A stretch of DNA of 20,178 bases, taken from Neolecta irregularis DAH-3 (Eukaryota; Ascomycota; Neolectomycetes; Neolectales; Neolectaceae). The notes under the pieces were generated by a model. The model made no database searches, had not been told where the DNA came from, and was given only the letters and a program-made list of their open reading frames with translations. Location of the stretch: positions 1-20,178 of the forward strand of contig LXFE01000396.1 in NCBI GenBank assembly GCA_001929475.1. Reading direction: 5' to 3'. Made by a program: the position numbers and the translations under genes. This document shows, piece after piece, positions 19,972-20,178 of this stretch (positions are counted from its first letter, which is position 1; the number at the start of each line of letters is the position of its first letter).

Positions 19972-20113
19972 TATTGTATGATACTATTGTCCTTCTCCTC
20001 CCTAACCGCCTTCCTACCGGCTTCGCCTGCCCGCCTTGCCAGTCCATCTCGCGGGCCTCTGCCATCTCACCCTCTTCGCGCTCTTCTCGCCCGCCTCTCC
20101 CGTCTATCTCCTG
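19972..20113. other. CT-rich region, possible 5' leader of a gene beyond the edge
   Basis: Pyrimidine-rich on the plus strand, with many CCGCC and CTC runs. No ATG-started frame of useful length is present. On the minus strand one frame stays open from the window edge to about 19972, rich in Arg, Glu and Gly, but this is driven by low complexity. Confidence 0.3.
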
Positions 20114-20178
20114 CCTCTCCCGCCTCTCCCGCCTCTCCCGCCTCTCCCGCCTCTCCCGCCTCTCCCGCCTCTCCCGCC
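20114..20178. repeat. 9-bp tandem repeat (CCTCTCCCG)n
   Basis: Seven exact copies of CCTCTCCCG plus two bases, running off the window. The period is a multiple of three. Read on the minus strand, one frame gives Gly-Gly-Arg repeats and the plus strand gives Pro-Pro-Leu or Pro-Leu-Pro type repeats. Each minus-strand frame except one meets a stop soon after the repeat, so I treat it as a minisatellite rather than coding. Confidence 0.9.

Overview
The window reads as nuclear DNA of a filamentous ascomycete, probably Pezizomycotina. The genes are eukaryotic and interrupted by many spliceosomal introns. They encode clathrin heavy chain with the ascomycete tail [10 protein letters not shown], a fungal xylulokinase, a fungal NCS1 permease, the INO80 subunit Ies1, the cargo adaptor Svp26/TEX261 and mitochondrial ribosomal protein uS13m. 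Species cannot be fixed from sequence reading alone. The most striking general property is intron size: the introns I could place by phase and protein continuity are nearly all 32-50 nt, most of them 34-40 nt. Single-frame translation therefore makes several intact genes look broken.

Layout. 1-1637: mostly non-coding, with a small duplicated hairpin motif (598-663) and a GC-rich island (about 860-1190) that may hold a broken small gene. 1638-3165 (+): ies1, 5 exons, one apparently a GC-AG junction. 3627-4344 (-): svp26, 4 exons, convergent with ies1. 5124-6925 (+): NCS1 nucleobase/nucleoside permease, 9 exons, divergent from svp26. 7454-8816 (-): an unrecognised beta-rich protein, possibly arrestin-like. 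9053-10122: an imperfect inverted repeat with two arms of about 325 bp flanking a small 60-codon ORF and its presumed promoter. 10162-11998 (-): xylulokinase, 6 exons. 13212-18859 (+): complete clathrin heavy chain, 17 exons, 1676 codons, divergent from the xylulokinase. 19012-19373 (+): weakly supported small hypothetical protein. 19464-19905 (+): mitochondrial uS13m, 3 exons. The right edge is a GC-rich segment with a hairpin, a TCACGTGA site and a 9-bp tandem repeat running off the window.

The genes do not form a pathway. They are housekeeping functions: chromatin remodelling, ER-Golgi sorting, clathrin traffic, nucleobase uptake, pentose catabolism and mitochondrial translation. They alternate in strand as is usual for a compact fungal genome. 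Svp26 and clathrin both serve membrane traffic, but nothing shows that their linkage is functional. I found no CRISPR array, rRNA, tRNA, virus or clear transposase. The parts most worth a second look are the inverted-repeat locus at 9053-10122, the very short introns with two candidate GC-AG junctions, and the unrecognised protein at 7454-8816.
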